In this document: positions 18,469 through 27,106 of the stretch, piece by piece
How the letters are laid out: the number at the start of each line of letters is the position of its first letter
Position numbering within the stretch: the first letter of the stretch is position 1
Assembly: GCA_014804185.1 (NCBI GenBank)
Contig: JAAVAG010000109.1
Coordinates: forward strand, 1 to 33,663
From: Lachnospiraceae bacterium
Lineage (GTDB): Bacteria > Bacillota > Clostridia > Lachnospirales > Lachnospiraceae
Direction: 5' to 3'
Length of the DNA stretch: 33,663 nt
Program-made: the position numbers and the translations under genes
The notes under the pieces: model-generated
Seen by the model: the letters and a program-made list of their open reading frames with translations, nothing else
Told to the model about the DNA's origin: nothing
The model's database searches: none

Positions 18469-19407
18469 ATGGCGAACAGTGGAACAAAAAAGGTCCAGGA
18501 AAACGATAAGGCCTATAAGGAATCCATAGGGGTGATCTGGAGGAAGCATAAATACAAATATATGATGATTGCGCCGTTTGCCGTCATCTTTATCATATTC
18601 ACCCTGCTGCCTGTGCTGGTGGCGATTTTCCTGAGTTTTACCACCTTTAACATGGTGGAGGCGCCGGAATTTACCGGACTTGAAAATTATGTAAAACTGA
18701 TCGTGTATGACCCGATCTTTCTGACAGCCATAAAAAATACGCTCTTTTTCGCGATTGTGACTGGGCCTGTGAGTTATATGATGTGCTTTCTGTTCGCATG
18801 GATGGTAAACGACCTGCCCAGGATTCCCAGGGCGGTGATGACGCTGGTATTCTATGCGCCGTCCATCTCCGGAAACGCTTACCTGGTGTGGAAGCTGCTG
18901 TTCTCGTCGGACTCTTACGGATGGGTGAATGCGTGGCTTCTGAAGATGGGTGTCATCCGCGAGGCCGTCACATGGCTGGTGACAAAGGAGTATGTGATGC
19001 CGATCCTGATCCTGGTTCAGCTGTGGCTGAGTCTGGGCGTCAGCTTCCTCACCTTTATCGCCGGGTTCCAGAGTCTGGATAAATCCCTGCTGGAGGCCGG
19101 AAGCGTGGAGGGCATCAAGAACCGCTGGCAGGAACTGTGGTATATTATTCTGCCCTCCATGAAACCGCAGCTGATGTTCGGCGCGGTGATGCAGATCACC
19201 AGTTCCCTGTCGGTTTCCCAGCTGTCCATCGACCTGGTGGGCTTCCCGTCCGTCAGCTACGCCGGACATACGATTCTGACGCATCTGCATGACTTCGGTA
19301 ACGTGCGTTATGAACTGGGATACGCCTGTACCATAGCGGTCATCCTGTTTTTCATCATGCTGTTCTGTAATATCCTTGTGCAGAAACTGCTGAGAAAACT
19401 GGGTTAG
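18469..19407 (+). CDS. Carbohydrate ABC transporter permease (MalF/UgpA-like)
   Basis: MetI-type permease, EAA loop LLEAGSVEGIKNRWQELWYIILPSMKP; ORF-track start is a GTG at 18463. Confidence 0.9.
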   Translation: MANSGTKKVQENDKAYKESIGVIWRKHKYKYMMIAPFAVIFIIFTLLPVLVAIFLSFTTFNMVEAPEFTGLENYVKLIVYDPIFLTAIKNTLFFAIVTGPVSYMMCFLFAWMVNDLPRIPRAVMTLVFYAPSISGNAYLVWKLLFSSDSYGWVNAWLLKMGVIREAVTWLVTKEYVMPILILVQLWLSLGVSFLTFIAGFQSLDKSLLEAGSVEGIKNRWQELWYIILPSMKPQLMFGAVMQITSSLSVSQLSIDLVGFPSVSYAGHTILTHLHDFGNVRYELGYACTIAVILFFIMLFCNILVQKLLRKLG

Positions 19408-19431
19408 CAAGCGACAGGCAGGAGGTAGAAG

Positions 19432-20319
19432 ATGAAGATAATCGCATTTATTAAAAATAAGTATTATCGCAGGAAATTCAAGCGGCGCAACCGAAGCATC
19501 GGAGGCGATGTGGTGCTGTTTGTGGTGCTGGCTTTTTTCGGTATTTTCAGCTTGTTTCCACTGCTGTATACACTGACCAGCGCTTTCAAACCGTTTTCGG
19601 AAATCTTCATGTATCCGCCAAGGCTGATCGTGGAGAATCCCACACTGGATAACTTCATGGATCTGGCCACAATCATTGAGGATTTTACCGTTCCCCTGTC
19701 CCGCTACATATTCAACACCCTGGTGATTACGGGAGTGGGAACTTTCGGAACGGTTATGCTGGGATCGCTGGCGGCCTATCCGCTTGCAAAATATGAATTT
19801 CCGGGTTCCAAGCTGATGAGCAATCTGATCGTATATGCTCTGATGTTCAGCACATCGGTGACGGCGATTCCCAACTATCTGATCATGAGCGCGCTGCACA
19901 TGGTAGATACCTACTGGGCGGTGATCCTGCCTGCGGTGGGCGGCACACTGGGCCTGTACCTGATGAAAAACTTTATGGTTCAGGTGCCGGACGATATGCT
20001 GGAGGCTGCCAAGATCGACGGCTCCTCGGAATTCGGCATCTTTTTCAAGGTAGTGATGCCGCTGTGCAAACCGGCATGGATCACACTGGTGATTCTGTCT
20101 TTCCAGCAGATGTGGGGGACAACGGGAGGTGTATTCATTTATTCGGAGGAGTTAAAGCCCCTGAGCTATGTGCTGTCCCAGCTGGTGAGCGGAGGAATCT
20201 CACGGACGGGCGTTGCTTCCGCAGTGTCTCTGCTGATGCTGATCGTACCCATCGGTGTGTTTGTATTCTCCCAGAGCAACGTGATCGAGACCATGGCAAC
20301 ATCGGGTATCAAAGGTTAG
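19432..20319 (+). CDS. Carbohydrate ABC transporter permease (MalG/UgpE-like)
   Basis: EAA loop MLEAAKIDGSSEFGIFFKVVMPLCKPAWITL. Confidence 0.92.
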   Translation: MKIIAFIKNKYYRRKFKRRNRSIGGDVVLFVVLAFFGIFSLFPLLYTLTSAFKPFSEIFMYPPRLIVENPTLDNFMDLATIIEDFTVPLSRYIFNTLVITGVGTFGTVMLGSLAAYPLAKYEFPGSKLMSNLIVYALMFSTSVTAIPNYLIMSALHMVDTYWAVILPAVGGTLGLYLMKNFMVQVPDDMLEAAKIDGSSEFGIFFKVVMPLCKPAWITLVILSFQQMWGTTGGVFIYSEELKPLSYVLSQLVSGGISRTGVASAVSLLMLIVPIGVFVFSQSNVIETMATSGIKG

Positions 20320-20320
20320 T

Positions 20321-21895
20321 GTGAAGATTGTTGAGAAAGGCATGGTTATATATATGAGGAAGAAAAACGGGGTTCAAAAAATAAAATGGCTTGCAGGGCT
20401 TCTGGCAGGCTGCCTCATGCTGACACCCGTGTGCGCGGAGGCTTCGGACGGAAGCAGTTATGTGTATGACGGATATACCTATGATTTTTACGGCAACGCC
20501 AAGGAAAGCCCGGCCATGTTCCTGCTGGAGAGAACTATCACGGCGGAGAATCTGGGGGGAATTGTACTGTCCGGCGCGGACGATGTGTGCACCAGCGAGG
20601 ACGGAAGAATCTTTATGATCGATACGGTGGAGAGCCGTATGAACGTGTTTGACAATGGCGGAGGGTATCTGTATTCCACAAAGCTGGTCCGCACGGCGGA
20701 CGGCAAGATCGCTCTGGATGAGTCCGGCAATCAGATTATGTTAAACGCTCCCGAGGGGGTCTATATCCACGAGAAAGAGCGCGAGATCTATATTGCGGAT
20801 ACGGGAAATAAGCGGATTGTCGTGCTGGATCTGGATACCTACGGGCTGCTGCGCATCATCAATGCTCCGGAGGAATTGATCGGTGTTACGGAGTTCAAGC
20901 CCTCCAAGATCACTGTAGATCTGGCGGACCGGATCTATGTGGTGGTGCAGTCCAGCTATGAGGGAATTCTGGAGCTGACCAGGGAAGGCGAGTTTGCCGG
21001 GTATTACGGCGTCAATACCCCTATGGTGAGTCTGACGGATTATTTTTGGAAATCCATCGCCAGCGATGAGCAGAAAGAGAAAATGACCAAGACTTATGCG
21101 CCCGCATTTAACAATATCACACTGGACGGGGAGGGGTTCGTCATGGCGGTGACCTATGATTCCTCCGCGTCGGATATGGTGTTTCGCCTGAATTCCAAGG
21201 GCGAGAACGTGCTTCGGGAGGAGGGCAATACCTATGTCATCGGCGACATCTGGAGTATGGGTTCCGACTCGGCGGGCAGCCAGTTTGTGGATATCGCGGT
21301 GACGGACTTCGGCACCTACGCCCTGCTGGACCGCTCTAAGGGAAGGATTTTCCTGTATAATTTCGACGGGGAACTGCTCAACGCTTTCGGCAGCCTGGGC
21401 AATCTGAAGGGCGAGTTTAAAAATCCAACAAGTATCGCCTGGCTGGACAATAAGCTGGTGGTGTCGGACACAATGCTGAAATGTATTTATATTCTGGCGC
21501 CCACGGCTTTCGGACAGTCTGTTCTGGACGGTAACAGGAGCTATTATTTCGGAAAGTGGGACGAGGCGCTGGTGTCCTTTCAGCAGGCGCTGTCGCTGAA
21601 CGCCAACTATGAGGGTGCTTACAGCGGTATCGGCAAAAATTATCTGATGAAAGATGATTATGAGACAGCCATGTATTACTTTGAAATGGGAAACAACAGG
21701 AAGTTTTATTCCAAGGCCTATAACGGCTACCGTGGAGAATGGCTGGAGGGGCATTTCCTCATTATCATGGTTCTGTTCATACTGCTGGTGGCGGCGGTAG
21801 TCGGTTCCGAGATCCGCTATCACAGGCAGAGCAAGCTTAAGGCGAAAGCGGCCATGAAGCTGCGAAACAGCCGCAGGGGGAGGGCGACAGAATGA
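20321..21895 (+). CDS. NHL-type beta-propeller plus TPR protein with signal sequence and C-terminal TM anchor
   Basis: Signal-like N-terminus; repeated NHL-like blades (EGVYIHEKEREIYIADTGNKRIVVLD; NPTSIAWLDNKLVVSDTMLKCIYIL); TPR GKWDEALVSFQQALSLNANYEGAYSGIGKNYLMKDDYETAMYYFEMG; TM HFLIIMVLFILLVAAVVG. True start may be 20342 or 20354. Confidence 0.75.
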   Translation: MKIVEKGMVIYMRKKNGVQKIKWLAGLLAGCLMLTPVCAEASDGSSYVYDGYTYDFYGNAKESPAMFLLERTITAENLGGIVLSGADDVCTSEDGRIFMIDTVESRMNVFDNGGGYLYSTKLVRTADGKIALDESGNQIMLNAPEGVYIHEKEREIYIADTGNKRIVVLDLDTYGLLRIINAPEELIGVTEFKPSKITVDLADRIYVVVQSSYEGILELTREGEFAGYYGVNTPMVSLTDYFWKSIASDEQKEKMTKTYAPAFNNITLDGEGFVMAVTYDSSASDMVFRLNSKGENVLREEGNTYVIGDIWSMGSDSAGSQFVDIAVTDFGTYALLDRSKGRIFLYNFDGELLNAFGSLGNLKGEFKNPTSIAWLDNKLVVSDTMLKCIYILAPTAFGQSVLDGNRSYYFGKWDEALVSFQQALSLNANYEGAYSGIGKNYLMKDDYETAMYYFEMGNNRKFYSKAYNGYRGEWLEGHFLIIMVLFILLVAAVVGSEIRYHRQSKLKAKAAMKLRNSRRGRATE

Positions 21896-22521
21896 AGTCA
21901 ATAGTAAAAGAAAAACTGTATTATTTGAAGAACGCTGTCTTTCATCCCTTTGACGCTTTTTATGAGATCAGGTTCCGGGGAAAGGGCAGCACGGCGCTGG
22001 CGGCGCTGATCCTGGTGTTGTTCGGTATCCTGCAGTGTGTCAGCTATCAGTATACGGGTTTTATCATAAATACCAACGATCTGGCGGCCATGAACAGCGT
22101 CTCCATCTTTATGACGTGGGTTCTGGGGCTGATCCTGTTTATTGTCAGCAACTGGTCCGTGACTACGCTGCTGAGCGGCAAGGGAAATCTCACCGATATT
22201 CTGAAAGTGACGGCTTATTCGCTGGTACCCATGATGTGTACCCTGATTTTCCAGGTGTTTGCCAGTAACTTTATCATCATGGAGGAGGCCATGATCGTAT
22301 ATGTGGTCACCGGTATCGGGACGGTCTGGACCATCTTCATGCTGCTGGCCGGTCTGTGCGTGATCCATGAGTACGGTTTCGGCAAGACGCTGATCGCCAT
22401 TTTCCTGACCTTTGTGGCGGCGGCCATTATCATGTTCCTTGGGATACTGTTCTTTACCCTGATCGAGCAGATGGTAATTTTTGTCGTCTCGGTGGGACAG
22501 GAATTTCTGAGAAGACTGTAG
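21892..22521 (+). CDS. YIP1-family-like polytopic membrane protein
   Basis: About 5 TM segments; HPFDAFYEIRFRGKGSTALAALILVL... LTDILKVTAYSLVPM; ATGA overlap with the upstream gene. Confidence 0.7.
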   Translation: MKSIVKEKLYYLKNAVFHPFDAFYEIRFRGKGSTALAALILVLFGILQCVSYQYTGFIINTNDLAAMNSVSIFMTWVLGLILFIVSNWSVTTLLSGKGNLTDILKVTAYSLVPMMCTLIFQVFASNFIIMEEAMIVYVVTGIGTVWTIFMLLAGLCVIHEYGFGKTLIAIFLTFVAAAIIMFLGILFFTLIEQMVIFVVSVGQEFLRRL

Positions 22522-22537
22522 AAAGGAGAGTGAGAAA

Positions 22538-25183
22538 ATGGCGGCAATCAGAGAAAGGGTCGAAAAGATCAAGAAGGTCCTGAAAAAGTTTTATGACAAG
22601 CATACGATCCGCAGAATCGCTCTGACGATCGTGGCCGTGGTCGTGCTGGTCTATGTGATCGTCAGTATTCCGGTCTGGACCCTGGGAAAAGAAAGCCCGG
22701 CTCAAACCGCATCCCGGCAGCCGCTTTCAGGCAGCCAGATCAGCCTGGATGCCGGAAAGGTTACGGTAGCGTCAAACGGCGGAAAGACGCTGTCTATCAA
22801 CACCGCCCAGATGACGGTGGAGGTAAAGGATGACGCCACCGGATATACTTTCAGCAGCGCGGCTAAAGGAACCGCGGGAAGCGAACTGGCGCTGCTCTCC
22901 CTGACCTATCTGGGGGAGGACAATAACCTGTATGAGTGGAACTCGTATGATTACAGCGCGGCTCTTTCCACCTACAGTCTGTATCAGATCGAGAACGGCG
23001 TCAGAATCGATATGAATCTGAACGAGGGAGAGTCCAATCGATTCTATGAGTATCTGCCCAAGAAAATGTCCATCGAAACCTATGAAGAGCTGTTTGTGGG
23101 CGGACTGAACGCACTGATGGACAGCGGCGCGCTGGATAAGACACTGGGAGAGCGGTATCTGTCCACGCTGGGGCTGGTCTACAGAAGAAGTCTGACGGAG
23201 GAATGTTATGCCGTTACCTATACGGGCAATCCCCCTACCAGCGCCACGAACCAACTGATCGAAGTGACAAAACTGGTGGGTTATACGCAGGATATGCTGA
23301 TGGATGACGCGGAAACCTTTGAGTTTACGGTAACTTTTACGGAACCTGCGGAGTTTGATCTGACGGTAGAACTGACGCTGGATGACAACGGCGATCTGAA
23401 AGTGCATATTCCTACAGGGAGCATCGTAAACCACAACGATTATTATACGGCCCAGAGCATAGCGGTGCTGCCTAATTTCGGCGCGTCGACGGTGGAGGAG
23501 TATGAGGACGGCGCCATTCTGGTGCCGGACGGCAGCGGCGCACTTATGGCATTTAATTCCTATATCGCCAATGTGGCGGATTATAAGAGACCGTATTTTG
23601 ACAATGATTTTTACAGCGACTATTATTATATGCCCGAGTATGCGGAGGAACTGTATATGCCCGTCTACGGTGTGATGTACGGGGCGGAGGAGAAGACGCA
23701 GAAAGGATTTCTCGCCATACTGGAGGAGGGAGCCCGCACCGCTTACCTGAATGTAAAGCTGGCCAGCGCGGGCGCCGACAGCGCCAAGTACAATAAGGCG
23801 TATGTCTCCTTTGAGACGGCCCAGTATAAGCGGGTGAAAATCAACGGCGAGTACAGTGAAAACAGCGGTACCTATCTGGTAAACGCGGGAATGCAGGATC
23901 TGGATCTCACCATCAGATACCAGTTTTACGGAAAGGGAGTCACCTATTATGATATGGCCAAAGGATATCAGTCCTATCTGGCGGAGAAGACGGGAACTTC
24001 CGCAGAGTATGGAGACGGAGCGGCGCAGATGTATCTGGAGGTGGTAGGCGGTCTGAACATTGCATCCAGATTTGTGGGAATTCCTTACAGCAAGGCATAT
24101 TCCATGACCACCTATGAGAATCTGCTTGCCATGATGGAAGATCTGGACGGCATGAAATTCTCTATGCAGTATGACGGGGCCTTTAACGGCGGATGGAACG
24201 GAGAGATGAACCGGGGCGCCGGACTGGCGGGACAGAACGGCAGCAAATCGAATCTGAAAAAGGCGCTGTCCTACGCCGGGGAGCATGGAATTCCCCTTTA
24301 CATGCAGGTGGCCCTGACGCAGGTGTGGGAGAGCGGAAACGGTTTTCGGGCTTCCAGGCACGCGGTTCGGGACTATGCCAACGATGAGGTGGAACTTTCC
24401 CGCTATCAGCCTGTGCTGGGGATTCTGAACAAAGCCTTAAACGACGGGACACAGCATGACAGTTATTATCTGCTGTCTCCGGGATATCTGAGTACGGTGA
24501 CCCAAAAATTCCTGGCGGGCGCAGGCGACTATGACAGCCTGGCAATATCGGATCTGGCGGGCATGTATTATGCGGATTACAGATATGAGGGTTACGTCAG
24601 CGGAGAGACGGGGAACAATGTGCTGAATGAAAATCTGGAGAGACTTTCGCAGAACAGGACGCTGGCCCTGACAAATCCGCATATCGACAAGATCGGTTAC
24701 GGCAGTGTAGCTACGGATGTGTCCAGAGAGAGCAGCGATTATGCTACCTTTGCGGCGACGATTCCCTTTAAGCAGCTGGTGATGAACGGATTGATCGACT
24801 ATACCACGGAGGATGTAAACCTGTCCAGCAGAAATGCGGCTTATTTCGTGCTGCAGTCCGCGGAACTGGGATCCTGGCCCAAGTTCCTGCTGACATGGGA
24901 GAATGTGGATGTGCTGAAAAATTCGGACTTCAGTTATCTCTATGCTGCGCAGTTTGAACTGCTCAGAGACAAGATTGAAGAGGTTTATGAGGAATGCGCT
25001 GACATCCGCGGCAGAATCGGAACCGAAGAGATCACAGGACACAGGGTGCTGGAGGACGGTGTCTATGAGACTACCTATGCCAGCGGAGCAGTGGTGATTG
25101 TCAATTATAATTTATATGACGTAACGCTGGAGGGCGGCACGGCACTGCCGGCGGAAAGCTATCTGATAAAGGAGGGGAGATAG
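22538..25183 (+). CDS. DUF5696-like membrane-anchored extracytoplasmic protein
   Basis: Single N-terminal TM (IRRIALTIVAVVVLVYVIVSIPVW), large extracytoplasmic domain; overall sequence and neighbourhood resemble DUF5696 proteins. Confidence 0.7.
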   Translation: MAAIRERVEKIKKVLKKFYDKHTIRRIALTIVAVVVLVYVIVSIPVWTLGKESPAQTASRQPLSGSQISLDAGKVTVASNGGKTLSINTAQMTVEVKDDATGYTFSSAAKGTAGSELALLSLTYLGEDNNLYEWNSYDYSAALSTYSLYQIENGVRIDMNLNEGESNRFYEYLPKKMSIETYEELFVGGLNALMDSGALDKTLGERYLSTLGLVYRRSLTEECYAVTYTGNPPTSATNQLIEVTKLVGYTQDMLMDDAETFEFTVTFTEPAEFDLTVELTLDDNGDLKVHIPTGSIVNHNDYYTAQSIAVLPNFGASTVEEYEDGAILVPDGSGALMAFNSYIANVADYKRPYFDNDFYSDYYYMPEYAEELYMPVYGVMYGAEEKTQKGFLAILEEGARTAYLNVKLASAGADSAKYNKAYVSFETAQYKRVKINGEYSENSGTYLVNAGMQDLDLTIRYQFYGKGVTYYDMAKGYQSYLAEKTGTSAEYGDGAAQMYLEVVGGLNIASRFVGIPYSKAYSMTTYENLLAMMEDLDGMKFSMQYDGAFNGGWNGEMNRGAGLAGQNGSKSNLKKALSYAGEHGIPLYMQVALTQVWESGNGFRASRHAVRDYANDEVELSRYQPVLGILNKALNDGTQHDSYYLLSPGYLSTVTQKFLAGAGDYDSLAISDLAGMYYADYRYEGYVSGETGNNVLNENLERLSQNRTLALTNPHIDKIGYGSVATDVSRESSDYATFAATIPFKQLVMNGLIDYTTEDVNLSSRNAAYFVLQSAELGSWPKFLLTWENVDVLKNSDFSYLYAAQFELLRDKIEEVYEECADIRGRIGTEEITGHRVLEDGVYETTYASGAVVIVNYNLYDVTLEGGTALPAESYLIKEGR

Positions 25184-26092
25184 ATGAAGGGGAACAAGAA
25201 GAAATTGTCATTCCGGGTCATGTGGAAAGTCCACGGGCTTATCTTTGTCAGTCCTTTTCTGATTGGTTTTATAGCGTTTTTTATGGTGCCGCTGGTGAAC
25301 ACGATCTATTATTCTCTGAATAAGATCGGCGTGGCGGATGCGGGCGGCATGACCTATGAGTGGGTAGGCATACAGAATTATATCGATCTGTTCCAGACGG
25401 AGGTCACCACGGCCAGCGCCCCCATGATCCGGCTTTTTACGGAGGAGAACAGCACCGTGCTGCTCAGCCTGCCGCTGATCGTGATATTCAGCCTGTTTAT
25501 GGCGCTTCTGGCAAACCAGAACTTCAAGGGGCGGGCCATCGTCAGACTGTTGTTCTTCCTGCCCATTATCCTGGGCATCGATGTGGTTATGGATATGCTG
25601 ACCATCACCACGGGTTCCACCACGCTGGACACAGGCAGCAATCTGCTCTCGGGCAGCTACGTGACCATTTTCCTGGTCAGGACGCTGAATGTTCCCATAA
25701 GGATTCTCTATCCGATCATGACGTATGTGGAAAATATTTTCCAGCTGATCTCCCAGGCGGGTGTGCAGACCCTTGTCTACCTGACAGCCCTGCAGTCCAT
25801 CAGCCCCAGCCTGTATGAGGTGGCAAAGATGGAGGGAGCCACAGCATATGAGACATTCTGGAAGGTTACAATCCCTTCTATTATGAACATCACTTTCTTT
25901 GTGGTGATCTATACGATCGTTGATCTGTTCCTGAAGTCTTCCATTGCGGAGGAAGCTTATTCCTTTGCGTTCAGCCAGGGCAAGATCGGAATCGGTTCCG
26001 CCCTGTCTGTGGTGTATATAGCGAATGTGGTTCTGGTGCTGGCGATAGCCGCGCTGCTTCTGCGGAAGGTGGTGAAGAAAAATGAAAAATAA
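25184..26092 (+). CDS. Carbohydrate ABC transporter permease (second MalF-like)
   Basis: EAA-like loop LYEVAKMEGATAYETFWKVTIPSIMN; start codon immediately follows the DUF5696 stop. Confidence 0.88.
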   Translation: MKGNKKKLSFRVMWKVHGLIFVSPFLIGFIAFFMVPLVNTIYYSLNKIGVADAGGMTYEWVGIQNYIDLFQTEVTTASAPMIRLFTEENSTVLLSLPLIVIFSLFMALLANQNFKGRAIVRLLFFLPIILGIDVVMDMLTITTGSTTLDTGSNLLSGSYVTIFLVRTLNVPIRILYPIMTYVENIFQLISQAGVQTLVYLTALQSISPSLYEVAKMEGATAYETFWKVTIPSIMNITFFVVIYTIVDLFLKSSIAEEAYSFAFSQGKIGIGSALSVVYIANVVLVLAIAALLLRKVVKKNEK

Positions 26093-27089
26093 GCAAAAAT
26101 ATTCCGAGGTGGATGCCAGCCTGGCGCTGTACCTTTTTCAGAAAAAAACAAAGAGGGGTATAGTGAAGTTTTTGTCCATTGTTCTGATACTGGGACTGTG
26201 TTTTACCATTGTTTATCCGATCCTGAGTCTGGTGCCCATCATTTTTTCCACAGTGGAGGATCTGGGCAACCCCAATGTGATCTGGATTCCGGAGGAGTTT
26301 TCCACCATCAGCTTCAAGGCGGCCGTCCGTCTGGTCATGCCCCAGGGCTTTATGACCATGCTGAAGTCCATTCTGTATGCGGTGGGTATTATGATACTGC
26401 AGGTATTCTTCTCGGCCATGGTGGGATATTCGCTGGCCAGAGTGAAGTTCTGGGGGCGCGGGCTTGTGTTCGGCATGGTGATTCTGGTATTTCTGATCCC
26501 CAGACAGTCCCTGCTGCTGGCGCAGTACATTGACTTTGTGCATTTTAATCCGCTGGGGATTATGAAGCTGTTTACGGCGGCGGGAGAGGTGAACCTGATC
26601 AATAACCCTATTGTACTGATCATGCTTGCCATCTTCGGGTTCGGAGTGAATCAGAGTCTGTTTATTTTCCTGTTCAGCCAGTTCTTTAAGAACATACCGA
26701 AAGAACTGGAGGAGGCGTCCCTGATCGACGGCTGTGGTTTCTACCGCACCTATTTCCGGATCATGCTGCCCAACGCGGTGCCCATCATCTCCACAGTGGC
26801 GATCCTGTCCTTTGTGTGGAATTACGGAGACACCTATTTTACCAATTATTTCAACCCCAACGGCAGCTATATGAGCACACTGCTCTCGTCCACTTTCATT
26901 ACGGCCAACAAGGATTATATCCTGAGGGCGCTGACCACATGGTATGAAGTGCCTGTTGCGACAGATCTGGCCTTTGACGCCGTGAAGCAGGCGGGCGTGC
27001 TGATCTTCCTGGTTCCGCTGCTGATCGTCTATCTGGTGGGACAGCGAAAACTGGTGGAAAACATGGAAAATTCCGGATTGGTTGGCTAG
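26082..27089 (+). CDS. Carbohydrate ABC transporter permease (second MalG-like)
   Basis: EAA loop LEEASLIDGCGFYRTYFRIMLPNAVP; 11-bp overlap with the preceding permease. Confidence 0.9.
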   Translation: MKNKQKYSEVDASLALYLFQKKTKRGIVKFLSIVLILGLCFTIVYPILSLVPIIFSTVEDLGNPNVIWIPEEFSTISFKAAVRLVMPQGFMTMLKSILYAVGIMILQVFFSAMVGYSLARVKFWGRGLVFGMVILVFLIPRQSLLLAQYIDFVHFNPLGIMKLFTAAGEVNLINNPIVLIMLAIFGFGVNQSLFIFLFSQFFKNIPKELEEASLIDGCGFYRTYFRIMLPNAVPIISTVAILSFVWNYGDTYFTNYFNPNGSYMSTLLSSTFITANKDYILRALTTWYEVPVATDLAFDAVKQAGVLIFLVPLLIVYLVGQRKLVENMENSGLVG

Positions 27090-27106
27090 TTGCATGGAGG
27101 TTTGAT

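Noticed and set aside
18358-19899. 513-aa minus-strand ORF opposite SBP2 end and permeases
   Set aside because: Crosses several + strand genes and is full of Gln/His; shadow ORF.
22772-24361. 529-aa minus-strand ORF opposite DUF5696
   Set aside because: Shadow ORF with no domain-like sequence.
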